Of a stretch of 64,000 nt of DNA, positions 27,977 through 37,355 are shown piece by piece. Within the stretch, counting starts at the first letter, position 1. Each line of letters begins with the position of its first letter. The stretch is from Acidobacteria bacterium AB60 (GTDB taxonomy: Bacteria; Acidobacteriota; Terriglobia; Terriglobales; Acidobacteriaceae). A model generated the notes under the pieces. That model had not been told where the DNA came from. It searched no databases and saw nothing but the letters and a program-made list of their open reading frames with translations. A program made the translations under genes and the position numbers. The stretch spans positions 248,001 to 312,000 of the forward strand of contig VANK01000003.1 in assembly GCA_008682415.1 (NCBI GenBank), given 5' to 3'.

Positions 27977-29781
27977 CGATGGAGTTCCTCCTTTCTCTGC
28001 GGCGATGTCACGTTGAGTTGCGTGAAGCTGTTGAGCGAAGCGGCAAGACCGAAGAATCGCTCCAGCACCGCGGCAAAGAGAAATGCCCCGCCGCCGGCAA
28101 ACTGATCCTCGTCGATGTCCAGGTCGATGCGCAGTCCTCGCGCGAAACAGACGCCCTCCTCGGAAACGAGCCGCGCGAACTGCTTGCTGCAGCGAACGTC
28201 GCGGATGCTCTGGATCACGTTCTGCGAATACGCCGTCCGTCCCACGTCATAGAGCCGCAGAATCTCCTGCAGCGCGTCCTTTCCTTCTTCCACGAGCGAC
28301 AAATAGTTCAGCGACAGATGCGAAACCAGGCGCCACAGAATCCCTTTGCCCAGCGGCGGACGCACCGGCGCCGTCGGCTTGCGCAGAGCCACGATCCGCC
28401 TCATCGCAGCCGCCCCCTCCATCTCAAAATCGCTGTCCTGGTTTCCGAACGGAAGACGCGCGGGAAGATCGCGATTGGTGCACGTGGTGCGAACAGAGAG
28501 AACCGTGGCATTGGGATCGACATGCGACATCGATAAGTCAAGCAGCGAAAGAGAAACGTCGGTCCCGTCATCGTTGGGACGGGCCGAAAGGCGGCGTCGC
28601 GCCAGCCAGAAACAGGAACGGTCATCTCGCTTGGAAGTATGACGGAGCGAATAGAACGGCTCGAAGGGAGTGATCTTCTGGTCCGTCGAGTCGATCGCCG
28701 TGACCGTGTCGACCGAATAAATCTCCACCGAATACGGCCGGCGCACATCCGGAACGATGGGATATTCCGACCGCCGCTGGTTCAATTGAATCGGTTCTGC
28801 AACCTGCGAAAACAGGTTGACGATAGGCGCGCAACCCAGCCGAAACGTCTTCTTCGACAGCTCGAGTTCCAGCCGTTGCACCCGGCCGCTTCCCTCGATC
28901 TCTGAAAGCAGGAAGATGACTTCGATCCCATCCTTGAATCCCGCCGCAGCCACCGTCTCCAGCCCGGTCAGATCGATGAAGAAGAACTTCTCCGGAAACG
29001 CGAAGTACTCAAGCAGCAGCCTGTGCCCTGCAAACGAAGACGAGGGATAAGCCACCATGCCCTCGTCCGGCCCGAATCCAACCGCCTTCAATGCCGATGC
29101 GGGAAGAAAGACAGGCGACAGGCGTGAGCCCGGCGTCAGATCGCGAACCTGAATCCGATTCAGGCGGCTGAACAGAAGCTCGTACAGAATGTTGACCAGC
29201 CCGCTCTCGCCATCCAGATAAAAGCGCAGCTTGTCGGGCTTCAGTGCCGCAAACGACACGTCCTTGGCACACTTCAATTCCAGGCGAACCGCCCATGCCG
29301 AATCGCTGGCCTTCACCGGCGGCTTCAGCTGGCTCGGGGGCCTCAACTCCGCCGCCGCAACGCTGAGCGGCCAAAGGGTCGTGTCATAGCAGGTGCGAAA
29401 GGTGCACGGCGTTCCGCTGATCGGCTTGGAAAAAAGCGGCGTGTTGCGATCGATCTTCAGTCCGCTTGTGAGCTTGCCCTTCTCTGAATCGAGCTGGAAC
29501 TCAACCACCGACATCGAAGGAATCGGGCGCACCAGCTGCGGATAGACGATGCTTAGCAGCCCTTCCGTAATCTCCGGAAAGTCATCATCCAGCTTGATGT
29601 GAATGCGCGCCGCAAGGAAGGCAAAAGCCTCCAGCAGCCGCTCCACGTGAGGATCCTCGCACTTCGTTGGCTCCAGCACCAGCCGCGAGGCCACCTTGGG
29701 ATACTTCTCCGCAAAGTTCGCTGCGGATTTGCGCAGGTAATCCAGCTCGCGCTCGTAGTAGAGCAGCAGTTCATCACGCAT
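27940..29781 (-). CDS. tssF: Type VI secretion baseplate protein TssF (ImpG/VasA)
   Basis: A 613-residue TssF starting MRDELLLYYERELDYLRK, followed by EFAEKYP-like FAEKYPKVASRL and PHVERLLEAFAFLAARIHIKLDDDFPE, all family signatures. The middle has LEYFAFPEKFFFIDLTGLE and the distal part VSHLSLNYLSLVEEGKDALQEIL. TssF dimers pack with TssG in the wedge. It overlaps tssE by 8 bp and tssG by 37 bp. No irregularity seen. Confidence 0.95.
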   Translation of the reverse strand: MRDELLLYYERELDYLRKSAANFAEKYPKVASRLVLEPTKCEDPHVERLLEAFAFLAARIHIKLDDDFPEITEGLLSIVYPQLVRPIPSMSVVEFQLDSEKGKLTSGLKIDRNTPLFSKPISGTPCTFRTCYDTTLWPLSVAAAELRPPSQLKPPVKASDSAWAVRLELKCAKDVSFAALKPDKLRFYLDGESGLVNILYELLFSRLNRIQVRDLTPGSRLSPVFLPASALKAVGFGPDEGMVAYPSSSFAGHRLLLEYFAFPEKFFFIDLTGLETVAAAGFKDGIEVIFLLSEIEGSGRVQRLELELSKKTFRLGCAPIVNLFSQVAEPIQLNQRRSEYPIVPDVRRPYSVEIYSVDTVTAIDSTDQKITPFEPFYSLRHTSKRDDRSCFWLARRRLSARPNDDGTDVSLSLLDLSMSHVDPNATVLSVRTTCTNRDLPARLPFGNQDSDFEMEGAAAMRRIVALRKPTAPVRPPLGKGILWRLVSHLSLNYLSLVEEGKDALQEILRLYDVGRTAYSQNVIQSIRDVRCSKQFARLVSEEGVCFARGLRIDLDIDEDQFAGGGAFLFAAVLERFFGLAASLNSFTQLNVTSPQRKEELHRWEPRSGRRVLV

Positions 29782-30271
29782 CGCCGCCCCCTGAAACCTG
29801 GCAGTTGCCGCTCTTCAGCTCGATCACCGTGTCGAACGTGATTGGCTCCGGCACCGGATCCATCCGCAGCATGGCCTCGATGCGCATCCGCATGTCCTTC
29901 TTGCCCGAGTCGGGCGCCTCCACAAGAATCACGCGCACATTCGCAAGCCGCGGCTCAAACAGATTGATGGCGGTCACCAGTTGGCGCACCAGCCGGTTCC
30001 TGTCCGAGGAACTGCCCACGCTGATCGCCGAGAGATCCGGAAGCCCGTACAGATACGCCGACCTGTTCACTTCCTTCAACCCCTCATCCGGAACATCCGC
30101 GATACGCCTCGTGTTCAGGAGCCACTCCAGATCCCGTCGCACAGAATTCTTGAGAAGGCGCACGGATTGGGCCCTGCTGAGCGGGTTCTCCAAACGGTTG
30201 TCGGGCTCGGCGTCAATGAGCCGATCCAACACCGAAATTGTGATCGTGGTTTCCCCAGCTCCCCTGGCCAT
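29774..30271 (-). CDS. tssE: Type VI secretion baseplate protein TssE (gp25-like)
   Basis: A 165-residue gp25/GPW-like protein: SVLDRLIDAEPDN near the start, SVRRDLEWLLNTRR (residues 43-56), SVLNYGLPDLS-like AYLYGLPDLSAISVG, and the C-terminal EPRLANVRVILVEAPD core. TssE sits at the base of the sheath next to TssF/TssG. Start is 3 bp after the tssA stop and its stop overlaps the tssF start by 8 bp, so all are in one transcript. Confidence 0.93.
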   Translation of the reverse strand: MARGAGETTITISVLDRLIDAEPDNRLENPLSRAQSVRLLKNSVRRDLEWLLNTRRIADVPDEGLKEVNRSAYLYGLPDLSAISVGSSSDRNRLVRQLVTAINLFEPRLANVRVILVEAPDSGKKDMRMRIEAMLRMDPVPEPITFDTVIELKSGNCQVSGGGDA

Positions 30272-30274
30272 TCC

Positions 30275-32083
30275 TTACCCCACGTTGAGCGCCTTGACCG
30301 GGTCAAGGCGGCAAATACGTTCAAAGAGTTTCTGCTTGTCCGAGTTGTTGCCCTGAATCTTCTTGCTGAAACGCATCAGCTTGGTCAGATCCGCTGCCAT
30401 CTGCTCCGGATCCTCCCACGCATCGAGCTTGTGGTTTTCGATCGCGGCGGCAATGTCTTCCAGCAGCGGCTGCGCAATGTCGTCTCTCCCCGCCGCCACC
30501 GCCAGTTCAATCATCTGCATGGTCCGCCGAAACCGCATGCGCCCCGAACGCTGCTTGGCCAGCTCCGCGCGAAGAATCGCGAATGCCTCCTCGGCGCGAC
30601 CAGCCGCCAGCGCGTCCTTCGCTCGCGCATTCGCATCCAGCGCCGGTGCCAGCCATGCGGGCGCGCCATTGCGATGCTTCTGCAACTCCTCGGCCGCTTC
30701 CGCCTCTTCACCCGATTCTGCCTTCTGCGGCTGCGTTCCCAACGATTGCAGCCATGCCCGCGTCTCCGGATTCGCGGCCGGCGTATCGTCCAGCAGCATC
30801 GCGTCCAGCAACTCCGGGAGATCGTTCAATAACGCTCGTAGCTCGGATCGAATCGCTGTGGCAATCGGCTCGTAGTCGCTCCCCAGCGCGGTACAGGCCG
30901 TGACCGAAAGGCGCTGTAGATCGAGCCATGCGCGGCTGCCCGGTAGCGCCAGTGCCTGCTCGCCGGCTTCCAGCAGCTCTGCCCACCTGCGCGCCAAGGC
31001 AAGCTTCTTCACCTGCTGCCGCAGCTCGGTCGAGGGCGCCTCCAGAAGACTGCTATCCGTCAAATGTGGACTGCTGCGCAGCTCACCCCAGCGCAGCCCG
31101 CGCAGCAAAAGGTAAGGGGCGGGGCTATGGGGCTCGCGCTTGCGCAGAAATGCCGCCGCGGCGACAATCGCCCCCACCGCCTGGCGACGATCAGCGGGCT
31201 CCGCAGCCAGCGAAAACGCCGTGCCCGCCGCCGCGCCGCCAGTTTCCCCCGGAGCGGACTCCTCGGCCACGGCCGCTTCTTCTACCGGAACTTCCTCGAC
31301 CGGATCCGGTTCCTTCTCCCGCTTCTTCTCCAAAAGCTGGTGAACGGTCTGCCGTACTTCCGTCAGTGTCGTCTTCAGCTTGGCAAATCCGGGAGAGTCG
31401 TCCTCCAGCTTCTCGTCGCAAAACGCTTCCAGGCTGGCGACCACCTCCAGGCACCCGTCCAGGTCCTTCTCCGTCTGGACGTAGTAGGCCTTCGGGGTTT
31501 CATTGAATGCCTTGTCGAAGTCCTCCGGGGTTACCTTCCCATTGGCAATCTTGGTAGCGCGAGTCTTCTTCTCTTTGTCGCTCTTGGCCTGGTCCTCGTA
31601 GCCCACCTCGCGTGACTCTTTGTAGGTCACAAACGAGAATCCAGCGGTGGTGATCGGCGCCGAGCGAATCGAAAAATCCAGCATCGATCCGATCCACCCC
31701 AGAGGCCGCGCGCGCATCTCGCGGTCTCCGTCTTCGATCTGCGGATAAACGCTGTCCCAGAACTCGCTGAGAAGGCGATAGGTGAGATCCAGCCCCTGGC
31801 GCAGGCCTGCAAAACGCTCGCTCTGCAGCAGCGCCTCCGTCAGGTAGGCGGCCAGTTGCAGATCCTTTGAATTGGTTGCCAGCGTGTCCTGGGCCAGCTT
31901 CAGCACCAGCGGCCAATTCGCTGTCTTGCGCTCGCTCTGCCACGCGCCCTGGTTCAGTTCATCGTCCTGGCGTCTGGCTTCCTTGATTTTGTCGAAGATC
32001 AGCAGCTTGGTATCGTAGCGCAGGTCGACCCCGCTGGGATTATCTCCAGCAATGGGAGCAAGAACATCTTCGCGAATCGGCAT
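30275..32083 (-). CDS. tssA: Type VI secretion cap protein TssA (ImpA-type)
   Basis: A 602-residue protein whose N-terminal ImpA domain has LAPIAGDNPSGVDLRYD (residues 8-24), ANWPLVLKLAQDTLATNSKDLQLAAYLTEALL and LLSEFWDSVYPQ. The middle is a charged linker with an Ala/Glu-rich low-complexity stretch, and the C-terminus (about 440-600) forms a second helical domain (ARAKDALAAGRAEEAFAILR). TssA primes and caps the growing sheath. The long form with a VasL/large extension fits the longer TssA class. It follows tagJ by 30 bp and precedes tssE by 3 bp. Confidence 0.9.
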   Translation of the reverse strand: MPIREDVLAPIAGDNPSGVDLRYDTKLLIFDKIKEARRQDDELNQGAWQSERKTANWPLVLKLAQDTLATNSKDLQLAAYLTEALLQSERFAGLRQGLDLTYRLLSEFWDSVYPQIEDGDREMRARPLGWIGSMLDFSIRSAPITTAGFSFVTYKESREVGYEDQAKSDKEKKTRATKIANGKVTPEDFDKAFNETPKAYYVQTEKDLDGCLEVVASLEAFCDEKLEDDSPGFAKLKTTLTEVRQTVHQLLEKKREKEPDPVEEVPVEEAAVAEESAPGETGGAAAGTAFSLAAEPADRRQAVGAIVAAAAFLRKREPHSPAPYLLLRGLRWGELRSSPHLTDSSLLEAPSTELRQQVKKLALARRWAELLEAGEQALALPGSRAWLDLQRLSVTACTALGSDYEPIATAIRSELRALLNDLPELLDAMLLDDTPAANPETRAWLQSLGTQPQKAESGEEAEAAEELQKHRNGAPAWLAPALDANARAKDALAAGRAEEAFAILRAELAKQRSGRMRFRRTMQMIELAVAAGRDDIAQPLLEDIAAAIENHKLDAWEDPEQMAADLTKLMRFSKKIQGNNSDKQKLFERICRLDPVKALNVG

Positions 32084-32113
32084 GTCGACCGGCCCCTGAT
32101 GGACAAATCATCG

Positions 32114-32839
32114 TTATTGCTGCGGCGTCGCCGCCGGATGGGTGAAGGTTAACGACCGAACTTCGAGGAACGGAAACTCCTCGCCGTCCACGAGAAATGT
32201 CTTCTGTCCCACCGGGGACTCGCGGCCGTCGTCATCCCCCAGATACTCGGTGACGCGGCCCAGCCAGACCTGTCCGTCCTCCTGCTTCCACGAGAACGGA
32301 TAGACCGCTGGAATCAATACTTCTCCCAGGTCCATTCCTTTGAACGTCGGAGCGGTTTGCACCAGGGCCGGAGCCCACAGCGTATCGCGCAGCCGTTGCG
32401 GCGGACCCATCTCCACAGAAGCGATGTGCTCGAATGGAATCCACACGTAAGACCCGGCCGCAAAAACCTCCAGCCGCGCCCCAATGTCCGAATCCGCATC
32501 GCGCAGCTCGCCGAATGGCTTCCCGTTCAACTCGCCCGGTGGCGATGCCGGCGAATCCGTAGGGAAGTTCTGCTTCTCAAACAGCTCATGGCGCGTTCGC
32601 TCCGCGTGGAGAGCCGCGTAATACACAATCGCGCCGGTCTCCTTGTCGGGGCTCCCGCTGGACAGCACAGCCAACTGCTTCTCCGCGCGAGAAAACTCGC
32701 CCGCAAAGCACAAAAGTTCAAACAGGAAGGTGCGCTGAACCGTGTCGGACGGATGCTCGCGCATGTACGCGGTCAACGCCTCGATAGCTTCCCGCACCTT
32801 CCCGGCTTTGAACAGTTCCTTCGGGTTGATTGGCACCAT
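32114..32839 (-). CDS. tagJ: Type VI secretion accessory protein TagJ (ImpE)
   Basis: A 241-residue ImpE family protein: tetratricopeptide-like N-terminus LFKAGKVREAIEALTAYMREHPSD, LFELLCFAGEFSRAEKQL, then a beta-rich C-terminal half with WIPFEHIASVEMGPPQRLRD and LGDDDGRESPVGQKTFL. In some T6SSs TagJ binds the TssB sheath subunit and helps recruit ClpV. It lies between hcp (19 bp) and tssA (30 bp). ATG 32839 follows a GGGAA stretch. Confidence 0.9.
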   Translation of the reverse strand: MVPINPKELFKAGKVREAIEALTAYMREHPSDTVQRTFLFELLCFAGEFSRAEKQLAVLSSGSPDKETGAIVYYAALHAERTRHELFEKQNFPTDSPASPPGELNGKPFGELRDADSDIGARLEVFAAGSYVWIPFEHIASVEMGPPQRLRDTLWAPALVQTAPTFKGMDLGEVLIPAVYPFSWKQEDGQVWLGRVTEYLGDDDGRESPVGQKTFLVDGEEFPFLEVRSLTFTHPAATPQQ

Positions 32840-32858
32840 TTCCCTGCTTGCTAGCCGA

Positions 32859-33338
32859 TTACCACGGCTTCAGCTTGAGTACGTCAAAGCCCTTGTCGAT
32901 GAAGCCCTTCAGCGAGCCTTCCTCTTCGGGGTTGTAGCTCACCTTGATCTTGCTGAACGCGAACGAAACCGATTCGACCGGGTTCTCGGAGGAGCCGGAG
33001 TGCTGGATCGACGTGATCAGCGCGTCCTCCATGTGAATCTTGTAGTAGTCTTCCTGGCTGTCGCCCATCGGCTTGTCGTAGATGATGTCCACCGTCTTCA
33101 GATAATTGCCCGTCACGCAATCATCAAAGAGCAGGGGAGAGGTCTTGTCCACAACCTTCATGATGGTCACATCGTGAAGATTCGCCCGCCCCGACCGGGC
33201 CTCGCCGCCGGATGAACCGTGGCCGATCACCGACGTCTGGGTGGCGCCGAAGCTGAACGAGAGGATGTCGATGGCGTTCTGCTTGCTCGTGCTGGGGCCG
33301 GGGCGGCCATCGATGATCAAATATGCATTGACTGCCAT
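32859..33338 (-). CDS. hcp: Type VI secretion tube protein Hcp (TssD)
   Basis: A 159-residue Hcp. ATG 33338 follows AAGGAG at good spacing. The sequence begins MAVNAYLIIDGRPGPS and shows the Hcp beta-barrel landmarks ILSFSFGATQ, ARSGRANLHDVTIMKVVDK and KIHMEDALITSIQHSG. It is secreted as stacked hexamers forming the inner tube. The gene lies 88 bp after tssC, and the gap contains a strong hairpin that could stabilise or process the hcp message, as Hcp is usually made in excess. Confidence 0.95.
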   Translation of the reverse strand: MAVNAYLIIDGRPGPSTSKQNAIDILSFSFGATQTSVIGHGSSGGEARSGRANLHDVTIMKVVDKTSPLLFDDCVTGNYLKTVDIIYDKPMGDSQEDYYKIHMEDALITSIQHSGSSENPVESVSFAFSKIKVSYNPEEEGSLKGFIDKGFDVLKLKPW

Positions 33339-33380
33339 GTGCAATCTCCTTGAAGGATCGTTTCAAACGCGTACTGCCAT

Positions 33381-33402
33381 GGGCGGCAGCGAACTGCCGC
33401 CC
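33381..33402 (-). promoter_or_regulatory. Hairpin with CGAA tetraloop upstream of hcp
   Basis: Perfect 9-bp arms at 33381-33389 and 33394-33402 enclose CGAA, in the 88-bp gap between the tssC stop and the hcp start. No T-tract follows. A GC-rich stem at this place may protect the downstream hcp mRNA after cleavage or partially attenuate read-through. Structure is seen; role is inferred. Confidence 0.55.
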
Positions 33403-33426
33403 CGGAACCAGAGAGGGAACCGCTGA

Positions 33427-34914
33427 CTACTTTGCAGGTGCAGGCAACTCGGCCACCAACCGAAGCGATACAGTAAGCTCGTCGAGTTGGAAGTGGGGAC
33501 GTAGGAATGCAACCGCGCGGTAGACACCGGGCTTGCCCGGAACTTCGCTCACGTCGATGCGCGCTTCGCGAAGCGGCCTCTGCGCTTTGGTCGCCGGTGA
33601 TGCTGAATCGTCCGGTGTCACATACTTCGTGATCCAGCGGTTCAGGAAGTTCTCGGCCTCTTCACGGGACATGAAGCTGCCGATCTTGTCGCGCATCATG
33701 GCCTTCAGATAGTGCGCAAACCGCGAAACCGCCATGATGTACGGAAGCTGCGTAGAAAGCCGCGCGTTGGCGTTGGCCGAATCCGTGTCGTAGGTCTTCG
33801 CCTTCTGGCAGCTCTGCACGCTGAAGAATGCCGCATAATCCGTGCCTTTGCAGTGAACCAGCGGCACAAAACCAAGATCCGCAAGCTCCTTCTCCCGGCG
33901 ATCCGTGATCGGAACCTCGGTGGGGCACTTCAGTGCCAGATCGCCATCATCCGTCGCGAACGTATGCGTCGGCAGACCTTCCACCAGGCCGCCTCCTTCC
34001 ACGCCGCGCATCGCCACGCACATTCCGTACTGCGAGAATGACTGCGTCATCTTCGAGCCCACGGCGTAGGCCGCGTTCGTCCACAGGTACTTCGAGTGGT
34101 CGGTTCCATCCACCTGTTCCTCGTAGCGGAACTCGTCGATGGGCTTGGTGTCCGCGCCGTAGGGAAGCCGTCCCAGCGTGCGCGGCAGCGCAAGCGCCAC
34201 GTACCGCGAATCCTCGCTCTGGCGGAAGCCCTTCCACTTCGCGTACTCCGTGCTGTCGAAGATCTTGGCCAAATCGCGCGGCGCGTCCAGCGACGTGTAG
34301 CTCTCCAGGTTGAACAGATCCGGCGCCGCCGCGCTCACAAACGGCGCATGCGCCTGCGCGGCGATGTGCGAAACGCCCTCCAGCAGCGCCATGTCCTCGG
34401 GATGCTTGCCGAACTCATAGTCCCCAATCAGCGCGCCGAACGGTGCTCCGCCGAACACCCCGTACTCCTCTTCGTAAATCTTCTTGAACAACGCGCTCTG
34501 ATCGAACTCCGGAGCCTTCTCGATGTCGCGCAGAAGCTCCTTCTTCGTCGCGTTCAGCACCCGTATCTTCAGGCCCACGCCCGTCTCGCTGTTGTCCATC
34601 AGATACTTGAGCCCGCGCCACGAGCCCTCCAGCTTTTGGAACGCCGGATGATGCATGATCTCGTTCAGCTGCAGCGAAAGCAGGTGATCGATCTGCGCAA
34701 TACGCGCATTGATCATCATCTCCGCGTCTTTCGCAATGGTCATGGAGCCTTCAAGCACCTGGGCGACGAACTCCTTCACCAGGTCTTTGCCGCGCTCCCG
34801 GGCGCTCACATCCTGGCCAAACCGGCCCTGGTCTACAATCTGGTCGAGGAGGCTCGATTCCTGCGTCTCGACGGCGCCGGCGGCGCTCTGCTGATTCACG
34901 GCTGCGTCAGGCAT
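33427..34914 (-). CDS. tssC: Type VI secretion sheath large subunit TssC (ImpC/VipB)
   Basis: A 495-residue sheath protein from ATG 34914, which follows GGGAGGTTCC and overlaps the tssB end by 8 bp. TssC landmarks are present: INARIAQIDHLLSLQLNEI, HPAFQKLEGSWRGLKYL, and LPRTLGRLPYG; the C-terminus has AEFLNRW-like ENFLNRWITKYV and LDELTVSLRLVAELP. With TssB it forms the contractile sheath depolymerised by ClpV. A start 8 codons upstream is open but has no better RBS. Confidence 0.96.
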   Translation of the reverse strand: MPDAAVNQQSAAGAVETQESSLLDQIVDQGRFGQDVSARERGKDLVKEFVAQVLEGSMTIAKDAEMMINARIAQIDHLLSLQLNEIMHHPAFQKLEGSWRGLKYLMDNSETGVGLKIRVLNATKKELLRDIEKAPEFDQSALFKKIYEEEYGVFGGAPFGALIGDYEFGKHPEDMALLEGVSHIAAQAHAPFVSAAAPDLFNLESYTSLDAPRDLAKIFDSTEYAKWKGFRQSEDSRYVALALPRTLGRLPYGADTKPIDEFRYEEQVDGTDHSKYLWTNAAYAVGSKMTQSFSQYGMCVAMRGVEGGGLVEGLPTHTFATDDGDLALKCPTEVPITDRREKELADLGFVPLVHCKGTDYAAFFSVQSCQKAKTYDTDSANANARLSTQLPYIMAVSRFAHYLKAMMRDKIGSFMSREEAENFLNRWITKYVTPDDSASPATKAQRPLREARIDVSEVPGKPGVYRAVAFLRPHFQLDELTVSLRLVAELPAPAK

Positions 34915-35425
34915 TGGAACCTCCCGTCCCCAGCTCACCCTTGAGCTTGTCCAGCTTCTCCGTGTTGCCCACGGCTTCCAGCAGCAACTCCTCCAGCTTG
35001 TCGTTGCCTTGCAGCGAACCGCGAAGATCCGACAGCCGCGTCCGCAAATCCATCAGCTCCTTCAACGGCTTCACCTGCTTGGCTACGTTCGCCGGCTCAA
35101 AGTCGTCAAACTTGCGGAACTTCAGGTCAACCTTCAGGTTGGGAGCGTCCGGTTCGTCGCTCAGCTTGTTCTCCACAGACAACGAGAGATGAGGCTTCAT
35201 CCCCTCCAGAACCGTGTCGAAGTTATCCGGGTTTACTTCAACGAACTTGCGCTCCTTCAGCTTGGGAAGCGGCTGCTCCGGATTGCCGGTGAAGTCTCCC
35301 AGCACGCCGACCACGAAGGGAAGTTCCTTGATCTCGATGGCGCCACCCACTTCCACGTCATACGTGATCTGCACACGGGGCGGACGCACCCGGTCGAGCT
35401 TATGCTGCGCACTCTGTTTAGCCAT
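34907..35425 (-). CDS. tssB: Type VI secretion sheath small subunit TssB (ImpB/VipA)
   Basis: A 172-residue TssB: RVRPPRVQITYDVEVGGA at residues 13-30, KELPFVVGVLGDFTG, KFVEVNPDNFDTVLEGMKP, VDLKFRKFDDFEPANVA, and the helical C-terminus (GNDKLEELLLEAVGN) containing the segment that ClpV recognises in other systems. RBS GAGGAA lies upstream of ATG 35425. This is the first gene of the 12-gene minus-strand T6SS operon, so the promoter must be in the 35426-35784 gap. Confidence 0.96.
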   Translation of the reverse strand: MAKQSAQHKLDRVRPPRVQITYDVEVGGAIEIKELPFVVGVLGDFTGNPEQPLPKLKERKFVEVNPDNFDTVLEGMKPHLSLSVENKLSDEPDAPNLKVDLKFRKFDDFEPANVAKQVKPLKELMDLRTRLSDLRGSLQGNDKLEELLLEAVGNTEKLDKLKGELGTGGSNA

Positions 35426-35784
35426 GACTCATTCCTCGGAGTTGTAGTGTTTTGATCTGCTCGAGCGTTACCACCAGAGCGCAGAATTCCCGTAGATCAG
35501 CATAGGGGGATCTGGACTCGTCGCCTGCGAAATTTGTGCGAAAGAGGAAAACCCGGAGACGGTAAACCGGGGCCCGGCGAATCTTGGTACTGACGCGCTT
35601 CGTCTAAATCTAGCGCATTCTGAACCCGCGTTTTCGGTGCGTTCTAGTTCATAACACAGGGGCAATGCGGGGTCAAGGTGAAACGGCAACAGCACGCGCC
35701 CGCCGCGGCTGTTCGCGGCTCCCGTCCCGCAGCAATCATTCGCGCCTCCTCGCTGCAGCCGACGGATGGTAAGGTTGAGTGTCT
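35426..35784. promoter_or_regulatory. Divergent control region upstream of the T6SS operon
   Basis: About 360 bp between tssB (minus) and the methyltransferase gene (plus). It is less GC-rich than the neighbouring genes around 35530-35660. I see no coding frame with features, no clear sigma54 -24/-12 element and no strong sigma70 pair, so the promoter position is unknown although it must lie here for tssB. Confidence 0.45.
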
Positions 35785-37248
35785 ATGCTGAATCCATTGT
35801 CTGTGGAAAACGCCCGGACGCTCCGCGCCTTCTTCGAGCAGACCGGCTACAACGAGACCACCTTGCGCAAACATTTGGGCGCCGCCGAACTGCCCTCGGC
35901 CCACCTGCGCAACCGCGCCCGGCTCCTCGACCGCACCTCCGCTCCCACACCCCTCAACACCCTCCTCCGCTGGTTCTGGCTCGGACTTCCCCAGGAACGC
36001 GACTCCGCCGCGCAGCACATCCCCGCCGCTGAACTCGCCCTCATGCTCCAAGCCGGACTCCTCGCCGCCGACGACGGCATGCTTGCCCCGCGTGCCATGC
36101 TCCTCCACTTCGACGGCTTCCTCGTCGCCTCCGATCACCCCACCGCCATCGAGGCACGCCAGGCCGAGATGGTCCTCTGGCCCAATCCCACCAGCAAGTT
36201 CCTCGCCCGGTTCGCCGTCAAACGCCGCTCCCGCGCCACCCTCGACCTGGGCACCGGCAGCGGCATCCTCAGCCTCGGCGCCGCCGCCTACAGCGATACC
36301 GTCGTCGCCACCGATCTCAACCAGCGGGCCGTCGCCTGCGCCCAGTTCAACGCCCGCCTCAATGCCGTCGAGAACGTCGAAGTCCTGGCCGGCGACTGCT
36401 TCGCCCCCGTCCAGGGCCGCACCTTCGACCTCATCCTCTCCAACCCGCCCTTCTTCATCACCCCCCAGGCCGACTACCTCTTCTGCGATAACCCCATGGA
36501 ACTCGACAGCCTATGCCGCCGCCTCGTCAAGGAGGGCCCCGCCTACCTCAACGAGGGCGGCTACATGCAGATGCTCTGCGAGTGGGCGCAGATCAAAGAC
36601 CAGCCCTGGGAAGAACGCGTCGCCGAATGGCTCATCGACACCGGCTGCGACGCCTGGGTCATGAAAGGCGTCACCCAGGATCCCGAAGAATACGCGCAGC
36701 ACCGCATCCGCGAAACCTCTACCGACACCTCCGGCGACAACGCCCGCTACGCCGAGTACATGGGCTACTACCGCCATCGCGGCGTCGAAGCCATCCACTC
36801 CGGCGTCCTCGTCATGCGCCGGCGCTCCGGCCAAAACTTCGTCCGCATCGAAGAGGTGCCCCCCACCCCCACCGGCAACCTCGGCGAGATGATCCTCTCC
36901 ACCTTCGCCGCCCACGACCTGCTCCGCGAAAACAGCACCGACGAAAACCTCCTGCTGCTCGCTCCGCGCCTCGCCGATCACGCCCGCCTCGAACAGATCT
37001 GCCGCCCCGTCAACGGTCAGTGGCAGGCCGAGAAACTCAATCTGCGCCTCACCACCGGCTTCGCCTTCCACGTCGCCCTGCAACCGCTCGTCGCCGACTT
37101 CCTCGTAGCCTTCGACGGCACCCGAACCGTCGCCGCCGCCATCCAGCAATTCGCCGCCAAAGCCGGCGCCCCCATCGCCAAGGTGCAGCCCGAGTGCCTC
37201 TCCATGGTCCGCAAGCTCGTCGAACGCGGATTCCTGGTCGGGGTATGA
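35785..37248 (+). CDS. Class I SAM-dependent methyltransferase with NPPF motif
   Basis: A 487-residue protein with a helical N-terminal domain (residues 1-130), a Rossmann methyltransferase core with motif I LDLGTGSGILSLG (near 155-167), motif II VVATDLN and motif IV LILSNPPFF (near 215-223), the latter as in N6-adenine, RsmC or PrmC-type N-methyltransferases. After the core there are about 180 residues of unknown role ending in helices LQPLVADFLVAFDG and MVRKLVERGFLV. The substrate may be rRNA, protein or DNA. It interrupts the T6SS locus, and codon use is very C-rich at third positions like tssM. ATG 35785 is preferred over GTG 35779. Confidence 0.7.
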   Translation: MLNPLSVENARTLRAFFEQTGYNETTLRKHLGAAELPSAHLRNRARLLDRTSAPTPLNTLLRWFWLGLPQERDSAAQHIPAAELALMLQAGLLAADDGMLAPRAMLLHFDGFLVASDHPTAIEARQAEMVLWPNPTSKFLARFAVKRRSRATLDLGTGSGILSLGAAAYSDTVVATDLNQRAVACAQFNARLNAVENVEVLAGDCFAPVQGRTFDLILSNPPFFITPQADYLFCDNPMELDSLCRRLVKEGPAYLNEGGYMQMLCEWAQIKDQPWEERVAEWLIDTGCDAWVMKGVTQDPEEYAQHRIRETSTDTSGDNARYAEYMGYYRHRGVEAIHSGVLVMRRRSGQNFVRIEEVPPTPTGNLGEMILSTFAAHDLLRENSTDENLLLLAPRLADHARLEQICRPVNGQWQAEKLNLRLTTGFAFHVALQPLVADFLVAFDGTRTVAAAIQQFAAKAGAPIAKVQPECLSMVRKLVERGFLVGV

Positions 37249-37355
37249 TCGAGTAGATTCATCCCGCACCGCAGCCCCTGCCCCATCCCCTCGCTGTGCC
37301 AAACTGGGGAGTAGAGCCCGCGCGCGGTTCTCGTCGTTGCTCACGGAGGATGTGG

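Noticed and set aside
35426..35784. Sigma54 promoter for the T6SS operon
   Set aside because: No TGGCAC-N5-TTGC-like element could be read on the minus strand.
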